Origin: Winogradskyella undariae
GTDB lineage: Bacteria; Bacteroidota; Bacteroidia; Flavobacteriales; Flavobacteriaceae
Reading direction: 5' to 3'
Assembly (NCBI RefSeq): GCF_013285155.1
Contig: NZ_JABTEL010000002.1
Coordinates: 62,001 to 126,000, forward strand
Length of the DNA stretch: 64,000 nucleotides
A model generated the notes under the pieces. The model was not told the origin of the DNA. It did no database searches and worked only from the letters and a program-made list of their open reading frames with translations. Made by a program: the position numbers and the translations under genes. Every line of letters begins with the position of its first letter. Within the stretch, counting starts at the first letter, position 1. Shown one piece after another: positions 13,201 to 20,442 of this stretch.

Positions 13201-16200
13201 GTTTATTAGCAGTAGGAGAAACGGCAACATATACAGCAACTTATGTTATAGAACAAGATGCAATAGACGCAGGAGGTTTTAGCAACAGTGTTTTAGCTGA
13301 AGGCGATAGTCCAGCAGGAACAACAGTTGATGATACCAGTGATGATAATGATGACGCTGATGGCAATACAGAAGATGATGCGACAGTAACCACGATTACA
13401 GCATCACCAAGTCTAGAAGCTGTCAAGGTAGTAGCAATCAGTAATGATATCGCTCCAACCGGCTTAAGTTTAGGAGATACCATGACTTATACGATAACTG
13501 TAGAAAATACAGGAAACGTAAGTTTAGATAATGTAGTTATTACAGACACATTTGAAGATGCTAACGGTAACACTTTAACCTTATTATCAGAACCAACTTT
13601 TGATAGTGCAGACGCCGGAAGTTCAGAAGGTTCATTATTAGTAGGGGAGACAGCAACTTATACTGCAACTTATGTTATACAGCAAGATGCTATAGATGCA
13701 GGAGGCTTTAGCAACAGTGTATTAGCAGAAGGCGATAGTCCAGCAGATACAACAGTTGATGACACGAGTGATGATAACGATGATAATGATGGCAACACAG
13801 AAGATGATGCCACAGTAACAACGCTTACAGCATCACCAAGTATAGAAGCTGTTAAAACCGTAATAATCAGTAATGATGTATTACCAACTGGCTTAAGTTT
13901 AGGAGATACAATGACTTATACGATAACTGTAGAAAACACAGGAAACGTAAGTTTAGATAATGTAGTTATCACAGATACTTTTGAAGATGCTAACGGTAAC
14001 ACGTTAACGTTATTATCAGGACCAACCTTTGATAGTGCTGACGCCGGAAGTTCAGAAGGTTCATTATTAGTAGGAGAGACTGCAACTTATACTGCAACTT
14101 ATGTTATAGAGCAAGATGCAATAGATGCAGGAGGCTTTAGCAATAGTGTATTAGCAGAAGGAGATAGCCCAACAGATACAACAGTTGATGATACAAGTGA
14201 TGATGGAGATGATAATGATGGCAACACAGAAGATGATGCCACAGTATCACCAATCACTGCATCACCAAGTCTAGAAGCTGTTAAAACAGTAATGATCAGT
14301 AATGATGTATTACCAACAGGCTCAAGTTTAGGAGATACCATGACTTATACGATAACTGTAGAAAACACAGGAAACGTAAGTTTAGATAATGTAGCTATCA
14401 CAGATACTTTTGAAGATGCTAACGGTAACACGTTAACCTTATTAACAGGTCCAACTTTTGATAGTGCTGATGCAGGAAGTGCAGAAGGTTCATTATTAGT
14501 AGGGGAGACAGCAACTTATACTGCAACTTATATTATAGAGCAAGATGCAGTAGATGCAGGAGGCTTTAGCAACAGTGTATTAGCAGAAGGCGATAGTCCA
14601 ACAGGAGTAACAATAGATGATACGAGTGATGATGATGATGATGATGATGGCAACACAGAAGATGATGCAACAATAACACCAATCACAGCATCACCAAGTC
14701 TAGAAGCTGTTAAAACTGTAGCGGTTAGTAACGATGTATTACCAACGGGCTTAAGTTTAGGAGATACGATGACGTATACGATTACTGTGGAAAACACAGG
14801 AAACGTAAGTTTAGATAATGTAGCTATCACAGATACTTTTGAAGATGCTAACGGTAACACGTTAACGTTATTATCAGGACCAACCTTTGATAGTGCAGAT
14901 GCTGGAAGTTTAGAAGGTTCATTATTAGTAGGAGAAACAGCAACTTATACCGCAACCTATGTTATAGAGCAAGATGCAATAGATGCAGGAGGCTTTAGCA
15001 ACAGTGTATTTGCAGAAGGAGATAGTCCAGCTGGAGTAACAATAGATGACACGAGTGATGATGGAGATGATAATGATGGAAATATAGATAATGATGCAAC
15101 AGTAACAACTATAGTATCAAATCCAAGCATTAATCTAATCAAAACCACTTTAGATTTAGAAGATACTAATGGAGATGGTATTTCGGGAAGCTTAGGTGAT
15201 TTAATTTCATATGTATTTACTGTTGAGAATACAGGAAATGTTACACTAACAGATATTGTAGTTCAAGATAACTTACCTGGTTTAAATTTATTAGGTGGAC
15301 CAATTGCTCAATTAATACCTGGTGAAATTGATACCACAACATTTACAGCAACCTATGAAATTACACAAGCTGATTTAGATGCAGGTAATGTTATAAATTC
15401 AGCAACTGTTATAAGTGAAGGTCCAAGAGGAGATTTAATTGATCCTTCAGATGATATTACTGATACTAGTGATGATCCAAATAATTTAGATGACATTGAT
15501 GATAACAATGATGGTAATCCAGATGATCCAACTGTTACACCAGTTAATTCGTTCTTCGATATTGAAGTAACTAAAGTTGTAGATGTTTTAGAGCCCGTTA
15601 TTGGTTCATATGTAACATTTACTATAGAAGTCGCTAATATTGGTAACGTAACGGCAACAGATGTTATTATTAACGAGCAAATCCCTAGTGGTTATGTATT
15701 CGTTTCTTACATCTCTACTTCTGGTGTTTATTCAGATTTTGATGATCAATGGGTAATAGGTCAATTAGATCCTGATCAGGTAGAAATATTTGAGGTAACT
15801 GTTGAAGTTTTAGGATTTGGAGATTATTTAAATGTCGCTTATGTTGAAAATGCATTAGGAGGTGAAGACACTAATACTTTTAATGATGAAGCTAGTGCAG
15901 AAGTAGATCCTATATGTTTAACAATTTATAACGAATTTTCACCTGATGGAAATGGTGTGAATGACACATTTGTGATTGATTGTATAGAACGATATCCAAA
16001 TAATAAACTAGAGGTTTATAATAGATGGGGGAATATTGTTTATAGTAAAAAAGGCTATCTCAATAATTGGGAAGGTAAATCAAACGGAAGAACTGTTATT
16101 AACGAATCTAACGACTTACCAGTAGGTACATATTATTATGTATTAGACTTAGGGAATGGTATAGATCCACTTGTAGGATGGTTATATATAAATAGACTAA

Positions 16201-16205
16201 ACTAA
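4275..16205 (+). CDS. giant T9SS surface adhesin with DUF11 repeats and type B sorting domain
   Basis: A 3976-residue secreted surface protein. Residues 31-46 (VLILSFFFLFSLVINA) form a signal-peptide core after a long polar start, with cleavage likely before QQDV. Residues about 310-430 look like a divergent DUF11-type beta-sandwich. Calcium-binding thrombospondin-type-3 stretches (DNDNDGILDIVEN and similar) occur near residues 440, 685, 760, 945, 1190 and 1262. Residues 1331-3618 are 16 tandem 143-residue DUF11 units, followed by two divergent units. The last 95 residues, starting CLTIYNEFSPDGNGVNDTF, are the gliding-motility-associated C-terminal domain (type B T9SS sorting signal), with YNRWGNIVYS. 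The next genes are a PorP/SprF protein and an OmpA-family protein, the usual partners of type B cargo. A SprB-like role in adhesion or gliding is inferred, not shown. Confidence 0.93.
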   Translation: MEITTRFLWTKNLIANLCFSLNKSFGSHSKVLILSFFFLFSLVINAQQDVTAIYGDQGGYFMSSTTTPVTSDDSNNLIGFTSNGVTYSTGVDNSILTANSVAFTALEFTAFPVPGNITYNSEELIGVAYNWDGNPQNNSASDYIKTFDPIVPSFFIRDGISGLELGTNFFNIQAQDFVYDNLLINAVSGVNDGIPDLIATQTGAPSGSDVFKFVDDLGNTVGNAVSVGFGGVPIVGGMHWTIYKVDTSTGAVSGTFNNGINTYRDLRLLTFELNDFGITTANLSQATKFIHNTSGNTDIAFTAYNKNTLSFSPVDLAITSKIETPSDLCSTNSLDFVTTVYNNSGIDSNGFDVDMPIESGLNYVSSSAVFSSGIAVASYNSTTNLWSVSGLEAGESVVLTVNVSVSTLSLPIAYTNSISNMLQDDTSTSNNSISVSENDIDCDGIFDSSDIDNDNDGILDIVENSCDAKFTFNTGTAGWYSLNDNDLSKIASNPISNSTSTVTGNHGCTIDITGLANTNIAGLSPDATDYAVDSDIDTGLTYLRKSDIGGLNYGGLIGGTFSYDHYNYRAGYTGNPGWLTTGSGSAVNVYFYDTAGNFVNATRLLTSAELNNWENGIWNTILINIDDASFSGTLEDLTNVLSDLNEISIRVENIGSGHDGNCSDIEYFALDNVAFSSSLAVCDNDTDNDGVPDYLDLDSDNDGIYDVDEAGNTALDTNNDGVIDSNDTGFSDVDNNGADDDAEITTPIDTLTDDSYDFQNTDSDGDGCSDANEAYNDTVADGGDGGQFGTTDPATVDPSTGLVTEAGIDYTLGTNAAVTDNSSLVCTDNDGDGNPNSTDPNPNVPTASSDTASALLNQSNTINILDNDDYLDNADTDNAGTTTITDEGSGSSGGTIAFDANTGDLIYTPLLSEAGTTVTVVYEVCNDSNGAIICTTATVTIDVEGDNDGDGVGDSADLDNDNDGILDVIENIGCSSGNGYVVQNWSLITQSEVVFEPWNSVAPQVAVPSNRVESVVPYAGFDGVILTPALTPDDDFIVDDISGSENLTSVGSITFGDGMQIVDSGPIGGLSGNVFYVTAILEIPVGTTSLDIRVDSPDNVFDLQALYVAHDGSNNPSTLSGDLRYIGESLRGNSSPVFTLNSISTYIRVAYVLTDGRGNSSASLKWSINSGAFVDVPFTSMYSGVPCDSDGDGVDDYLDLDADNDGIYDVDEVGGTDVDNDGIADGAVGTTATTNGIPSTAGTGTTPIDTLNDGSFDFQNTDSDGDGCSDANEAYVSATASGSDGGQFGDSDPATVNPANGLVTETGVDYSLGTNSAVTDATNSFACSIALEAVKTVAISNDVLPSGLSLGDTMTYTITVENTGNVSLDNVAIADTFIDANGNTLTLLTGPTFNSADVGSAEGLLAVGETATYTATYVIEQDAIDAGGFSNSVLAEGDSPAGTTVDDTSDDNDDTDGNTEDDATVTTITASPSIEAVKTVAISNDVLPSGLSLGDTMTYTITVENTGNVSLDNVAISDTFVDANGNTLTLLTGPTFNSSDAGSAEGLLAVGETATYTATYVIEQDAIDAGGFSNSVLAEGDSPAGTTVDDTSDDNDDTDGNTEDDATVTTITALPSLEAVKTVALTTDVLPTGLSLGDTMTYTITVENTGNVSLDNIAIADTFVDANGNTLTLLTGPTFNSSDAGSAEGLLAVGETATYTATYVIEQDAIDAGGFSNSVLAEGDSPAGTTVDDTSDDNDDTDGNTEDDATVTTLTALPSLEAVKTVAITTDVLPTGLSLGDTMTYTITVENTGNVSLDNVAIADTFVDANGSTLTLLTGPTFSSSDAGSAEGLLAVGETATYTATYVIEQDAIDAGGFSNSVLAEGDSPAGTTVDDTSDDNDDADGNTEDDATVTTITASASLEAVKTVAISNDVLPTGLSLGDTMTYTITVENTGNVSLDNVSIADTFVDANGNTLTLLTGPTFNSSDAGSAEGLLAVGETATYTATYVIEQDAIDAGGFSNSVLAEGDSPAGTTVDDTSDDDDDADGNTEDDATVTTIGESPSIEAVKTVAISNDVLPTGLSLGDTMTYTITVENTGNVSLDNVTIADTFVDANGNTLTLLTGPTFNSSDAGSAEGLLAVGETATYTATYVIEQDAIDAGGFSNSVLAEGDSPAGTTVDDTSDDDDDADGNTEDDATVTTIGESPSIEAVKTVAISNDVLPSGLSLGDTMTYTITVENTGNVSLDNVAITDTFIDANGNTLTLLTGPTFNSSDAGSVEGLLAVGETATYTATYVIEQDAIDAGGFSNSVLAEGDSPAGTTVDDTSDDNDDTDGNTEDDATVTTITASASIEAVKTVAISNDVLPTGLSLGDTMTYTITVENTGNVSLDNVAISDTFIDANGNTLNLLTGPTFNSSDAGSVEGLLAVGETATYTATYVIEQDAIDTGGFSNSVLAEGDSPAGTTVDDTSDDNDDTDGNTEDDATVTTITASASLEAVKTVALTTDVLPSGLSLGDTMTYTITVENTGNVSLDNVAITDTFIDANGNTLTLLTGPTFNSSDAGSVEGLLAVGETATYTATYVIEQDAIDAGGFSNSVLAEGDSPAGTTVDDTSDDDDDADGNTEDDATVTTIGESPSIEAVKTVAISNDVLPSGLSLGDTMTYTITVENTGNVSLDNVAIADTFVDANGNTLTLLTGPTFNSSDAGSAEGLLAVGETATYTATYVIEQDAIDTGGFSNSVLAEGDSPAGTTVDDTSDDNDDTDGNTEDDATVTTITASASIEAVKTVALTTDVLPTGLSLGDTMTYTITVENTGNVSLDNVAITDTFIDANGNTLTLLTGPTFNSSDAGSVEGLLAVGETATYTATYVIEQDAIDAGGFSNSVLAEGDSPAGTTVDDTSDDDDDADGNTEDDATVTTITASASIEAVKTVAISNDVLPTGLSLGDTMTYTITVENTGNVSLDNVAISDTFIDANGNTLTLLTGPTFNSADAGSAEGLLAVGETATYTATYVIEQDAIDAGGFSNSVLAEGDSPAGTTVDDTSDDNDDADGNTEDDATVTTITASPSLEAVKVVAISNDIAPTGLSLGDTMTYTITVENTGNVSLDNVVITDTFEDANGNTLTLLSEPTFDSADAGSSEGSLLVGETATYTATYVIQQDAIDAGGFSNSVLAEGDSPADTTVDDTSDDNDDNDGNTEDDATVTTLTASPSIEAVKTVIISNDVLPTGLSLGDTMTYTITVENTGNVSLDNVVITDTFEDANGNTLTLLSGPTFDSADAGSSEGSLLVGETATYTATYVIEQDAIDAGGFSNSVLAEGDSPTDTTVDDTSDDGDDNDGNTEDDATVSPITASPSLEAVKTVMISNDVLPTGSSLGDTMTYTITVENTGNVSLDNVAITDTFEDANGNTLTLLTGPTFDSADAGSAEGSLLVGETATYTATYIIEQDAVDAGGFSNSVLAEGDSPTGVTIDDTSDDDDDDDGNTEDDATITPITASPSLEAVKTVAVSNDVLPTGLSLGDTMTYTITVENTGNVSLDNVAITDTFEDANGNTLTLLSGPTFDSADAGSLEGSLLVGETATYTATYVIEQDAIDAGGFSNSVFAEGDSPAGVTIDDTSDDGDDNDGNIDNDATVTTIVSNPSINLIKTTLDLEDTNGDGISGSLGDLISYVFTVENTGNVTLTDIVVQDNLPGLNLLGGPIAQLIPGEIDTTTFTATYEITQADLDAGNVINSATVISEGPRGDLIDPSDDITDTSDDPNNLDDIDDNNDGNPDDPTVTPVNSFFDIEVTKVVDVLEPVIGSYVTFTIEVANIGNVTATDVIINEQIPSGYVFVSYISTSGVYSDFDDQWVIGQLDPDQVEIFEVTVEVLGFGDYLNVAYVENALGGEDTNTFNDEASAEVDPICLTIYNEFSPDGNGVNDTFVIDCIERYPNNKLEVYNRWGNIVYSKKGYLNNWEGKSNGRTVINESNDLPVGTYYYVLDLGNGIDPLVGWLYINRLN
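6333..6741 (+). repeat. TSP3 module copy 1 inside the adhesin
   Basis: This stretch encodes DYLDLDSDNDGIYDVDE, TPIDTLTDDSYDFQN, TDSDGDGCSDANEAY, GGQFGTTDPATV and LGTNAAVTD in that order. The same series recurs at 7839-8238, so the module was duplicated within the gene. Confidence 0.8.
7839..8238 (+). repeat. TSP3 module copy 2 inside the adhesin
   Basis: Second copy of the module at 6333-6741: DYLDLDADNDGIYDVDE, TPIDTLNDGSFDFQN, TDSDGDGCSDANEAY, GGQFGDSDPATV, LGTNSAVTD. It leads directly into the DUF11 array. Confidence 0.8.
8262..15125 (+). repeat. 16 tandem 429-bp DUF11 units
   Basis: Sixteen in-frame units of exactly 429 bp (143 residues), each beginning [LI]EAVKTVAIS or a close variant and ending VTTITAS or similar. 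Unit starts are near 8265, 8694, 9123 and so on. Units 1-12 are almost identical in DNA sequence. Units 13-16 carry shared differences (DTFEDANGN, SEGSLLVGE). Two much more divergent relatives follow at about 15127 and 15560. Each unit has an acidic linker (DDTSDDNDDTDGNTEDDA), probably calcium-binding. Confidence 0.95.
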
Positions 16206-16233
16206 TTAATACTGAATAATAAAAAAGATTAAA

Positions 16234-17160
16234 ATGATACATAAATCATCACTAATAAAGGGATTAATAGTTTTAGTATTTATACTAACAAGTACTATTA
16301 GTTTTGCACAGCAAGATCCACAGTACACTCATTATATGTTTAATACAATGAGCGTAAATCCAGCTTATGCAGGTCAAAGAGAAACGTTGAGCATTGTAGG
16401 TCTTCATAGATCTCAATGGGTTGGTATAGATGGAGCTCCACAAACACAATCCTTGAGTTTTCATACACCATTACGTAATGAACGTATTGGGTTAGGTTTA
16501 AATATTGTTAAGGATGCTTTGGGGCCTGCAAGTGAAACATTTGTAGATGCTAACGTATCTTATACAATACCTTTAAATGCCAATGATTTAAAATTATCAT
16601 TTGGAGTAAAAGGAGGGATTCATTTGTTAGATACCGATTGGAGTAAAGGTACATTTAGAGATGCAGATCCTGCATATCAAAATAATATAAATTTAGTTTC
16701 ACCAATGGTGGGGGCTGGTTTATATCTGCACACTAGAAAATGGTATCTTGGTTTAGCAGTACCCAACTTTATAGATACTGATCATTATGACGATTATGAA
16801 GAGTCTGTAGCAACAGAGCGTATGCACTTTTACTTTATTGGTGGTTATGTCTTTAATTTAAGTGAAACAACGGAGTTTAAACCTGCATTTTTAGTTAAAG
16901 GAGTTTCTGGAGCACCATTAATTGCAGATGTATCTGCTAACTTTTGGTTTCAAAAGAACTTTACTTTGGGTGTTGCATGGAGATGGGATGATTCTGTAAG
17001 TGCTTTAGCTGGTTTACAAATAACACCAGGTATGTTTGTAGGCTATAGTTATGATATGACAACAACTGGATTGAGTAATTATAATAGTGGTTCACACGAA
17101 TTAACATTAAGATTTGAGATCAAAAGACTAGGTAGAATATTATCCCCACGTTTCTTCTAA
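16234..17160 (+). CDS. PorP/SprF family type IX secretion system membrane protein
   Basis: A 308-residue outer-membrane beta-barrel protein of the PorP/SprF family. The N-terminal 25 residues (hydrophobic GLIVLVFILTSTISFA, then QQ) are a signal peptide. The family signature QQDPQYTHYMFNTMSVNPAY directly follows, then AGQRETLSIVGLHRSQWVG, and a C-terminal barrel strand ends LSPRFF. It starts 28 bases after the adhesin stop and 10 bases before the OmpA-family gene, so the three are probably one operon. In Flavobacterium johnsoniae the adjacent SprF is needed to bring SprB to the surface, and by analogy this protein probably serves the giant adhesin. Confidence 0.93.
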   Translation: MIHKSSLIKGLIVLVFILTSTISFAQQDPQYTHYMFNTMSVNPAYAGQRETLSIVGLHRSQWVGIDGAPQTQSLSFHTPLRNERIGLGLNIVKDALGPASETFVDANVSYTIPLNANDLKLSFGVKGGIHLLDTDWSKGTFRDADPAYQNNINLVSPMVGAGLYLHTRKWYLGLAVPNFIDTDHYDDYEESVATERMHFYFIGGYVFNLSETTEFKPAFLVKGVSGAPLIADVSANFWFQKNFTLGVAWRWDDSVSALAGLQITPGMFVGYSYDMTTTGLSNYNSGSHELTLRFEIKRLGRILSPRFF

Positions 17161-17170
17161 AAATAAGATT

Positions 17171-19147
17171 ATGAAAAGAATATCGAAATATATATTATTG
17201 GCGTTTGTAGTTGCGTTTACTTCATCTGTATTTGCACAGAATGGAAAGATACAAAGTGTAAAAGATGATTATAGAGATTTTGCTTATGTAAAAACAAGTG
17301 AAGTGTTATTAGAAGTCGCTGAGAAAGGTTATAAATCTGCTGATTTATTTCAAAAATTAGGCAATTCATTTTACTATCAAGATAAAATGGAAGAAGCAGC
17401 TAAGTGGTATGGCGAATTAATGGCTATGGATGAAGTTATTGAGCCAGAATACTATTTCAGATACGCTTTAGCGCTTAAAGGAATTGAAGACTATGAAGGT
17501 TCTGATAAATGGATGAAAAAATTTAATGAGCTTAAGCCTGAAGATTTAAGAGGAAAGGCTTTTTTATCTAAAGTGGATTATAGAACATCTATTGAAGCAT
17601 CAAGTAGAGATGATATTGAGGTTATTAACTTAGACTTTAATACAGAGTTTTCTGATTTTGGAGCTGCAGAATACGAAAACGAAATTGTATTCGCTTCAGC
17701 AAGTGGAGGAGGCCGTAAGTATAGATGGAATGAACAACCTTATTTAGATTTATTTTCAGTTGAAAAGAAAGAAGATGGATCTTTCGGAGAAGTGAAAAGT
17801 TTAGAAGGTGATGTAAATACTAAGTTTCATGAGTCTAGTCCTGTATTTTCTCCAAATGGAAAATATATGTTCTTTACAAGAAATAATTATTTCCATTCAA
17901 AATATAAAGAAGATAATACAGGTATTAATAGACTGCAATTATATAGAGCAAGTTTATCAGAAGATGGTTCTTGGGATGATATTCATAAAATTCATTTTAA
18001 TAGTGAAGATTATAGTGTTGCTCATCCAACTTTAAATGTCACAGGTTCTAGATTGTATTTTGCTTCAGATATGCCAGGAACTTATGGACAGTCTGATATT
18101 TTTGTTGTAGATGTTAATGATGATGGAACCTTAGGTGAACCAGAAAATTTAGGAAGCTCTATAAACACAGAAGGAAAAGAAACTTTTCCGTTTATGAATA
18201 CAAATGGTGATTTATATTTTTCTTCTACAGGATTTCCTGGATTAGGAGGAAGAGATATATTTAAATCTGAAGGTGTAGATGCAAAAGTTGAAAAAAGTTC
18301 GAGTAGAAATTTTCCAATTGAAAATGTAGGAAAACCTGTAAATAGCGTGTCTGATGATTTTGCTTATTATGAGAATTTAGTAACTAAACGTGTTTATTTT
18401 AGCTCTAATAGAGAAGGAGGGAAAGGAAGTGATGATATTTATACTTTTGAGATTACTGAATGTAAACAATTAGTTACAGGTACGGTTTTAGATATAAAAA
18501 CAAACGAGCCTATTCCTAATGCTACAGTAGTTTTATTCGATGGAGAAGGAAATGAAATAGAACGCAAAACAGTTGCTGAAGACGCTGTATTTGAGTTTGA
18601 TTTAGCATGTAAAACAGAATACTTAGTAAGAGGCGAAAAAGAAAAGTATACCTCAGATGAAAAACGTTTTGCTACGCCATCAAAACAACAAGACCTAGAG
18701 TTACAACTATTCTTAGAAATAGACGAACAACAAATTGAGCCTTGTGATGATTTAGCTAAGGTATTAGATATCCCAATCATCTATTTTGATTTTGATAAAT
18801 CTAACGTTAGATATGATGCAGAGATTGAGCTACAAAAAGTATTGGCGGTATTAAATAAATATCCTACAATGCATATTGATATTCGTTCACATACAGATTG
18901 TAGAGGAACAGCTTCATACAATGAAAAATTATCAGAACGAAGAGCGAAGTCTACACGTCAATATTTAATAGATAAAGGAATTTCGTCAGAACGTTTAACC
19001 GCTAAAGGTTATGGAGAATCACGTTTAGTAAATGATTGTGGTTGCGAGCCGACTAATGAATCTTCTTGTTCAGAAGAAGAGCACCAATTAAATAGACGTA
19101 GTGAATTTATTATCACAAGTATTGATGGAAAAACATGTGACGATTAA
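17171..19147 (+). CDS. OmpA family protein with TPR, PD40 propeller and carboxypeptidase-regulatory-like domains
   Basis: A 658-residue periplasmic protein. Residues 1-22 are a signal peptide (ILLAFVVAFTSSVFA). Residues about 40-140 are TPR-like helices (LFQKLGNSFYYQDKMEEAAK). Residues about 165-445 carry PD40/WD40-like beta-propeller motifs (SPVFSPNGKYMFFTRN, HPTLNVTGSRLYFASDMPG, DIFVVD). Residues about 455-530 are a carboxypeptidase-regulatory-like beta-sandwich (VTGTVLDIKTNEPIPNATV). Residues about 540-655 are an OmpA C-terminal peptidoglycan-binding domain (IIYFDFDKSNVRYDAE, DIRSHTDCRGTASYNEKLS, LNRRSEFIIT). The order matches PorE-like T9SS-associated proteins. It probably anchors the PorP/SprF-adhesin complex to the cell wall; that role is inferred. 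Confidence 0.92.
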   Translation: MKRISKYILLAFVVAFTSSVFAQNGKIQSVKDDYRDFAYVKTSEVLLEVAEKGYKSADLFQKLGNSFYYQDKMEEAAKWYGELMAMDEVIEPEYYFRYALALKGIEDYEGSDKWMKKFNELKPEDLRGKAFLSKVDYRTSIEASSRDDIEVINLDFNTEFSDFGAAEYENEIVFASASGGGRKYRWNEQPYLDLFSVEKKEDGSFGEVKSLEGDVNTKFHESSPVFSPNGKYMFFTRNNYFHSKYKEDNTGINRLQLYRASLSEDGSWDDIHKIHFNSEDYSVAHPTLNVTGSRLYFASDMPGTYGQSDIFVVDVNDDGTLGEPENLGSSINTEGKETFPFMNTNGDLYFSSTGFPGLGGRDIFKSEGVDAKVEKSSSRNFPIENVGKPVNSVSDDFAYYENLVTKRVYFSSNREGGKGSDDIYTFEITECKQLVTGTVLDIKTNEPIPNATVVLFDGEGNEIERKTVAEDAVFEFDLACKTEYLVRGEKEKYTSDEKRFATPSKQQDLELQLFLEIDEQQIEPCDDLAKVLDIPIIYFDFDKSNVRYDAEIELQKVLAVLNKYPTMHIDIRSHTDCRGTASYNEKLSERRAKSTRQYLIDKGISSERLTAKGYGESRLVNDCGCEPTNESSCSEEEHQLNRRSEFIITSIDGKTCDD

Positions 19148-19172
19148 TAAAAAACTCACATATAATAATTAC

Positions 19173-19204
19173 AAAAGCCGTTTAATTTCTTAAACGGCTT
19201 TTTT
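19173..19204 (+). terminator. terminator after the adhesin-porP-ompA operon
   Basis: Perfect arms AAAAGCCGTTTAA (19173-19185) and TTAAACGGCTTTT with a TTTC-type loop, followed by a T-run. Confidence 0.88.
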
Positions 19205-19249
19205 GTGTTTAAATTTTAGTATTGATGTATTATACTTTTAGTTTTTTAA

Positions 19250-19792
19250 GATGCACTTTTCACCTTCCACTTAGATTGTAATGAACGATATGTTATTAGA
19301 GCAAAAAAAGACGGGTATAATCCTAAAGAAGAAATTTTTGAGACTCCTAAAAACCCTAAAACAATAGAGATGCCAATTGTTTTAAATATGCCATTGATTC
19401 TTAAAGTTTCAGATCCTTGTCCGCCTAATGATTTAGGTTGTAAATTAACGTTACAACCTATATATTTTGATTATGATGATTCAAATATTCGCTTAGATGA
19501 AGAAATAGAATTAGCTAAAATTTTAGCGGCATTAAAAGAATATCCGGAATTAAAAATTTATATAGAATCTCATACAGATTCTAGAGGTAGAGATTCTTAT
19601 AATTTAAAACTATCTCAGCGTAGAGCAAGGTCTACATTAAAATGGCTATATGATAAAGGGATTTCAAAACGAAGATTATCTGCAACAGGTTATGGCGAAT
19701 CTCAATTGATTAACGCATGTGGTAATGAAATAGATTGTAGTGATGAAGATCATCAATTAAATCGTAGATCAATGTTTATTATTAAAGATTAA
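19250..19792 (+). pseudogene. 5'-truncated duplicate of the OmpA-family gene
   Basis: The frame opens right after an in-frame TAA at 19247 and reads DALFTFHLDCNERYVIRAKK. This aligns with DAVFEFDLACKTEYLVRGEK at about residue 471 of the upstream OmpA-family protein. Similarity continues to the end, through IYFDYDDSNIRLDEEIEL, IESHTDSRGRDSYNLKLSQR and LNRRSMFIIKD. The signal peptide, TPR and propeller parts are absent and no start codon precedes the conserved text. An internal ATG at 19370 would give a 140-residue OmpA domain without an export signal. A terminator hairpin separates it from the intact gene. I call it a decayed tandem duplicate; expression of a short product cannot be ruled out. 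Confidence 0.8.
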
Positions 19793-19820
19793 TTTATTAA
19801 TTATTATTCTATCATAAAAC

Positions 19821-19854
19821 TACCTTGCTTGTGTCTTACAAGCAAGGTATTTTC
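19821..19854 (+). terminator. terminator after the OmpA remnant
   Basis: Twelve-base perfect arms TACCTTGCTTGT (19821-19832) and ACAAGCAAGGTA (19838-19849), a five-base loop, then TTTTC. Confidence 0.75.
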
Positions 19855-19917
19855 ATTTCATAGGCTTTTTATGAAAAGATTAATGCGTTTTAAAGTTTTA
19901 CTTGGTATTTTTACGGC

Positions 19918-20442
19918 ATGATAGAAGAACAAGTCATCTTAGTAGATGAAAATGATAAACAAATAGGATTAATGCCAAAGATGGAAGCACATGAGAAAGC
20001 GCTTTTACATCGCGCATTTTCTGTGTTTGTATTTAATGATAAGAAGGAACTAATGCTTCAACAACGTGCTTTATATAAGTATCATACTCCTGGTTTATGG
20101 ACTAATACTTGCTGTAGTCATCAGCGTGATGGAGAAAGTAATTTAGAAGCTGGTAAACGACGTTTACAAGAAGAAATGGGATTTGTAACAGAACTAGAAG
20201 AGAAGACTTCATTTATATACAAAGCTCCTTTTGAAAATGGATTAACAGAGCACGAGTACGACCATATTATGGTGGGTTATTATAATGACGAACCTGTGGT
20301 AAATCCAGATGAGGTAGCAAGTTGGAAATGGATGACTTTAGAAGCTGTTAAAACAGATATTTTAGAAAAACCTGAGATTTATACAGCTTGGTTTAAAATA
20401 ATCTTCGAGAAGTTTTATGAATATATAAACATTAATAAATAA
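19918..20442 (+). CDS. idi: isopentenyl-diphosphate delta-isomerase, type I
   Basis: A 174-residue Nudix-fold enzyme that interconverts IPP and DMAPP in isoprenoid synthesis; the length is normal for type I Idi. Visible features are HRAFSVFVFN (metal-ligand His near 31), TNTCCSHQRDGE with the active-site Cys at 65-66 and His 68, the Nudix-like segment LEAGKRRLQEEMGF, and EHEYDHIMVGYY with the acid residues of the active site. It is the first gene of a tight cluster: its TAA shares a base with the ATG of the next gene. A promoter-like TATTTTTA ends only four bases before the ATG, so the message may be leaderless. Confidence 0.95.
   Translation: MIEEQVILVDENDKQIGLMPKMEAHEKALLHRAFSVFVFNDKKELMLQQRALYKYHTPGLWTNTCCSHQRDGESNLEAGKRRLQEEMGFVTELEEKTSFIYKAPFENGLTEHEYDHIMVGYYNDEPVVNPDEVASWKWMTLEAVKTDILEKPEIYTAWFKIIFEKFYEYININK

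Noticed and set aside
8262..15125. Regular repeats as a possible CRISPR array or satellite
   Set aside because: The unit is 429 bp, in frame, and encodes a known sandwich domain; there are no spacers.
8522..15148. Series of 60-110-codon open frames on the minus strand inside the DUF11 array
   Set aside because: They recur with the 429-bp period and are the antisense shadow of the coding repeat; they have no promoter and no independent conservation.
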